Both the position numbers and the translations under genes were made by a program. The notes under the pieces were generated by a model. That model worked only from the letters and a program-made list of their open reading frames with translations, was not told where the DNA came from and searched no databases. Shown in pieces: positions 61,561 to 64,000 of a stretch of 64,000 nucleotides of DNA (the stretch's first letter is position 1; the number at the start of each line of letters is the position of its first letter). This stretch comes from Defluviimonas salinarum (GTDB lineage Bacteria; Pseudomonadota; Alphaproteobacteria; Rhodobacterales; Rhodobacteraceae). The stretch spans positions 1-64,000 of the forward strand of contig NZ_JAPDOG010000007.1 of assembly GCF_026013545.1 (NCBI RefSeq), given 5' to 3'.

Positions 61561-61809
61561 ATGCTCGAAAAGACCACCTTCCCGATCGACCGCATCCGCG
61601 TGCCGGTGAAGCGTGCCAAGACGCTCGACCCGGAGAAGGTATCGGCGCTCGCCGAAAGCATCCTCGAAGAGGGCCAGCTCACGCCGATCAGGGTGCGCGC
61701 GGACGGCGAGAACTTCGTGCTCGTCGAGGGGCTCCACCGGCTCGAGGCGCTGAAGGCCCTCGGCGAGGAGACGGTCGAGGGCTATCTCACCCATGCCCGG
61801 CTGCACTGA
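61561..61809 (+). CDS. Stand-alone ParB N-terminal (ParB/Srx) domain protein
   Basis: 82 residues that make up only the ParB-N fold: DRIRVPVKRAKTLDPEKVSALAESI, then GQLTPIRVR and the LVEGLHRLEALKAL motif (E-G-x-x-R in ParB and sulfiredoxin-like proteins). The helix-turn-helix and dimerisation parts of ParB are absent. Proteins with this domain alone can be CTPases, nucleases or kinases. No parA or partition gene is near. Confidence 0.8.
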   Translation: MLEKTTFPIDRIRVPVKRAKTLDPEKVSALAESILEEGQLTPIRVRADGENFVLVEGLHRLEALKALGEETVEGYLTHARLH

Positions 61810-61982
61810 GCCGGCGCCGGCGGCATCAGCCTCTCGACAGCGCGCAGGGCACGGTATAGACGGCTTGCGACTGCTGTATACGCGACAGCCCGCCGGTTGT
61901 TGCGCGTCTTTCCGACGATCGAGACTGCGGCGCGGGGCTCCTGCCGGACGCATCGCCCCAACATGGACATGATGCCCCGCGA

Positions 61983-63017
61983 ATGACCACTGCTCCCTTG
62001 CCCGCCGCCGCCACTGCCCCGAAGGACTGGGTGCGCATCCTCGCCGCCTATCGCGATCCCGATCCGGTCCGCAGCGCCTTCGAGCTTGCCGTCAGCGTGA
62101 TCCCCTTTCTCGGTCTCTGGGCCGTCGCCTGGTGGGCGCTCTCGATCAGCGGCTGGCTCGCGCTGGCCATCGCGGTGCTCAACGCCGGATTCCTCGTGCG
62201 GCTCTTCATGATCCAGCACGACTGCGGCCACGGCGGCTATTTCCGCAGCCGCGCGCTCGCCGACTGGGCCGGGCGCGCGATCGGGGTCCTGACGCTGACG
62301 CCCTACGACGTCTGGCGCAGCACCCATGCGATCCACCATTCCTCGCACGGCAATCTAGACCGCCGCGGCATCGGCGACATCCACACGATGACGGTGGAGG
62401 AATACCGCGCGCTGTCGCCCTTGGGGAAGCTCGGCTACCGACTCTACCGCAATCCATTGGTCCTCTTCGGCCTCGGGCCGATCTACCTCTTCATCTTCCA
62501 GAACCGGCTGCCGGTCGGGCTGATGCGGAGCGGCGCGAAATACTGGGTCAGCGCGATGGGCACCAATGCCGCGATCGCAGCGATCCTCGCCGGCTTCCTC
62601 TATTTCGGCGGGGTGAAAGCGGTGGCGCTGATCTTCCTGCCGACGGTCCTGGTCGCGGCTTCGGCGGGGGTCTGGCTCTTCTTCGTCCAGCACCAGTTCG
62701 AGGACACTCACTGGGACCGGGGCGAGGACTGGCAGCTCCACGACGCCGCCCTGCACGGCAGCTCGCATTACGACCTGCCGCCGGTGCTGCGCTGGCTGAC
62801 CGGTAATATCGGCATCCACCACGTCCATCACCTGTACAGCCGGATCCCGTTCTACCGGCTGCCGGAAGTGCTGCGCGACCACAGCGTTCTCGCGACGACG
62901 GCACGGCGGCTGACTTTGCGCGAAAGCCTCGCCTGCGCGCGGCTCCATCTCTGGGACGAGCGCGGCCGGCGGCTCCTGTCCTTCGCCGAGGCCCGGAAAC
63001 TGCCGGCGGCCGCGTAA
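61983..63017 (+). CDS. Fatty acid desaturase (membrane di-iron)
   Basis: 344 residues with four membrane helices and the three histidine boxes: HDCGHGG (about 80-86), HAIHHSSHGN (about 116-125) and HHVHHLYSR (about 280-288). It is closer to the DesA/omega-6 type acyl-lipid desaturases than the protein at 48865. It modifies membrane acyl chains. It is monocistronic, convergent with a cold-shock gene, which would fit an adjustment of membrane fluidity at low temperature. Confidence 0.9.
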   Translation: MTTAPLPAAATAPKDWVRILAAYRDPDPVRSAFELAVSVIPFLGLWAVAWWALSISGWLALAIAVLNAGFLVRLFMIQHDCGHGGYFRSRALADWAGRAIGVLTLTPYDVWRSTHAIHHSSHGNLDRRGIGDIHTMTVEEYRALSPLGKLGYRLYRNPLVLFGLGPIYLFIFQNRLPVGLMRSGAKYWVSAMGTNAAIAAILAGFLYFGGVKAVALIFLPTVLVAASAGVWLFFVQHQFEDTHWDRGEDWQLHDAALHGSSHYDLPPVLRWLTGNIGIHHVHHLYSRIPFYRLPEVLRDHSVLATTARRLTLRESLACARLHLWDERGRRLLSFAEARKLPAAA

Positions 63018-63098
63018 GCGCCCGCCCGGCGCGGCGCCGGAATCGAAAAGGGCGGAGCTTTCGCCCCGCCCTTCCCGAAAGTCCGAACGTCGCTGAGC

Positions 63099-63305
63099 TC
63101 AGGCGAGCTGCAGGTTCGTCGCCGATTCGCGGCCATCGCGGCCGGCTTCGATGTCGAAGGTAACCTTCTGGCCGTCCTTCAGTTCGCGGATCCCGGCGCG
63201 CTCAACGGCCGAGATGTGGACGAACACGTCCTTCTTGCCGCCATCCGGCGCGATGAAGCCGAAACCTTTGGTCGCATTGAACCATTTCACGGAGCCCGTA
63301 GCCAT
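63099..63305 (-). CDS. Cold-shock protein, CspA family
   Basis: 68 residues, one cold-shock domain with both RNA-binding motifs: KGFGFI (RNP1) and VFVHISAV (RNP2). Binds single-stranded RNA or DNA and acts as an RNA chaperone. AGGAGATATCACG precedes the ATG at 63305. The roughly 120-160 bases upstream should include its 5' leader; I could not define a promoter. Confidence 0.95.
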   Translation of the reverse strand: MATGSVKWFNATKGFGFIAPDGGKKDVFVHISAVERAGIRELKDGQKVTFDIEAGRDGRESATNLQLA

Positions 63306-63466
63306 CGTGATATCTCCTGTCATGATGCCGCCCGCGAAATGCAGCGGCCCGGCGCAGTCAGTCGCAATCGAAGTACTGAGGCCGAAGACGGAGACAGTGG
63401 TCGAAAGAGGTAACGTCGCGCCGGCACTATGAACGCGACGCCCCTTTTTCGCAAGCCCCGTGGCGA

Positions 63467-64000
63467 TCAGTTCGCGCCGAGCGTCCTGATCCGGCCCTCG
63501 ACCCCGACCTTGACGCCGCCCGCCGCCACGATGTGGTCGATCACGTCATTGGCCATCAGGTTGCCATTGCCGGCATTGACGATCACCTTGCCGCCGCCAA
63601 GCGCCGCATAGCCGTCGCCGCCGCCGAGCATGTAATCGTTGGTGGCCACGGAATAGACCTTGTCGGGATCGAGCGGCGCATCGCCGACCATCACCTCCGA
63701 CACCCGCGCCCCCGCCTCGGCCGAGGCGTCGAAGGCGAAGCTCATCCCCGAGACATGCGGGAACCGCCCCGCCCCCTTCTCGACCTGGCTCACCCCGTTC
63801 TCGAGCGCGGCGAGGATCTGCGACCCCGGAAGCTCGGTCACCACGGTGACATTGCCGAATGGCAGCTCGGTCAGGACGTCGCGGCGGGTCAGCACGGTGC
63901 CCGGATCGTAGGTCCGGTCGCCGCGGATGCCGCCGCCGTTGGTGAAGCCGATGTCGGCCCCGGTCGCGGCGCGGATCGCGTCGGCGATGACGTTGCCCAT
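63467..64000 (-). CDS. 5'-nucleotidase/metallophosphatase, C-terminal part (runs off the window)
   Basis: 177 residues of a longer protein whose start lies beyond 64000. The 5_nucleotid_C domain is clear: [18 protein letters not shown] (substrate-binding Asn/Gly loop), [18 protein letters not shown] and a final [10 protein letters not shown] loop. Such enzymes dephosphorylate nucleotides in the periplasm. The N-terminal di-metal phosphatase domain is outside the window, so its catalytic state cannot be judged. Confidence 0.88.
   Translation of the reverse strand: MGNVIADAIRAATGADIGFTNGGGIRGDRTYDPGTVLTRRDVLTELPFGNVTVVTELPGSQILAALENGVSQVEKGAGRFPHVSGMSFAFDASAEAGARVSEVMVGDAPLDPDKVYSVATNDYMLGGGDGYAALGGGKVIVNAGNGNLMANDVIDHIVAAGGVKVGVEGRIRTLGAN

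Overview
This is high-GC DNA from an alphaproteobacterium, most likely Rhodobacterales (Rhodobacteraceae/Paracoccaceae). The evidence is the homoserine dehydrogenase - glpX - recJ order, a PleD-type diguanylate cyclase next to a DUF3572 gene, DUF2927 and DUF4153 proteins, a LexA box of the alphaproteobacterial GAAC-N7-GAAC type, and GC-rich intergenic hairpins followed by ATTTTGGGCAAGATGAAG-like tails. Genus cannot be fixed from the window. No rRNA, CRISPR array or intact insertion sequence was seen; one tRNA gene (tRNA-Glu, TTC) is present.

Layout. 1-5752: housekeeping and metabolism (end of a basic-tailed protein, DUF2927 lipoprotein, Hsp20, D-aminoacyl-tRNA deacylase, EamA transporter, crotonase, glutamate dehydrogenase). 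6134-9257: three Tad-type pseudopilin-like genes, the first with a von Willebrand A domain. 9249-16111: PH-like membrane protein, pirin, TetR regulator, small lipoprotein, then hom-glpX-recJ. 16194-17292: tRNA-Glu followed by a 5'-truncated tyrosine recombinase fused back-to-back to the tail of a peptide-type ABC ATPase, a recombination scar. 17391-31201: the accessory highlight, two operons around a LysR regulator. The left one encodes an MttB-superfamily methyltransferase and two dimethylglycine-dehydrogenase/GcvT fusions. The right one encodes a class III aminotransferase, an aldehyde dehydrogenase, a SelA-like PLP enzyme, a DUF4392 glutamate-cyclase-like protein and a class V PLP enzyme.

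31808-35691: Pqi (MCE) lipid transport system with PqiA split into two genes. 36640-42954: an H-NOX homologue that lacks the haem-ligand residues, paired with an HNOBA-GGDEF cyclase, then DUF4153, a second MttB, a HAD phosphatase and DUF3572. 43043-46552: PleD, then an ECF sigma / membrane protein / periplasmic metal sensor operon next to a Met/His-rich EF-hand protein. 46716-53437: DUF983, NUDIX, EamA, a desaturase with DUF2061 and an XRE regulator, TauE, lipocalin, GlxA regulator. 53431-64000: aldo/keto reductase, SOS-controlled orphan ImuA, YceI, a decayed nitronate monooxygenase, VOC, MFS, MetG, a small secreted protein, a stand-alone ParB-N domain, a second desaturase, a cold-shock protein and the 3' end of a 5'-nucleotidase.

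How the genes may work together. The 17-31 kb cluster reads as a catabolic route in which an N-methylated (betaine-like) amine is stripped of methyl groups, by MttB-type transfer and by flavoprotein demethylation onto tetrahydrofolate. The exposed primary amine would then be transaminated and the aldehyde oxidised. A shared TGAA-N5-TTCA palindrome lies in both promoters and could tie both operons to the LysR protein encoded between them. The substrate is inferred, not shown.
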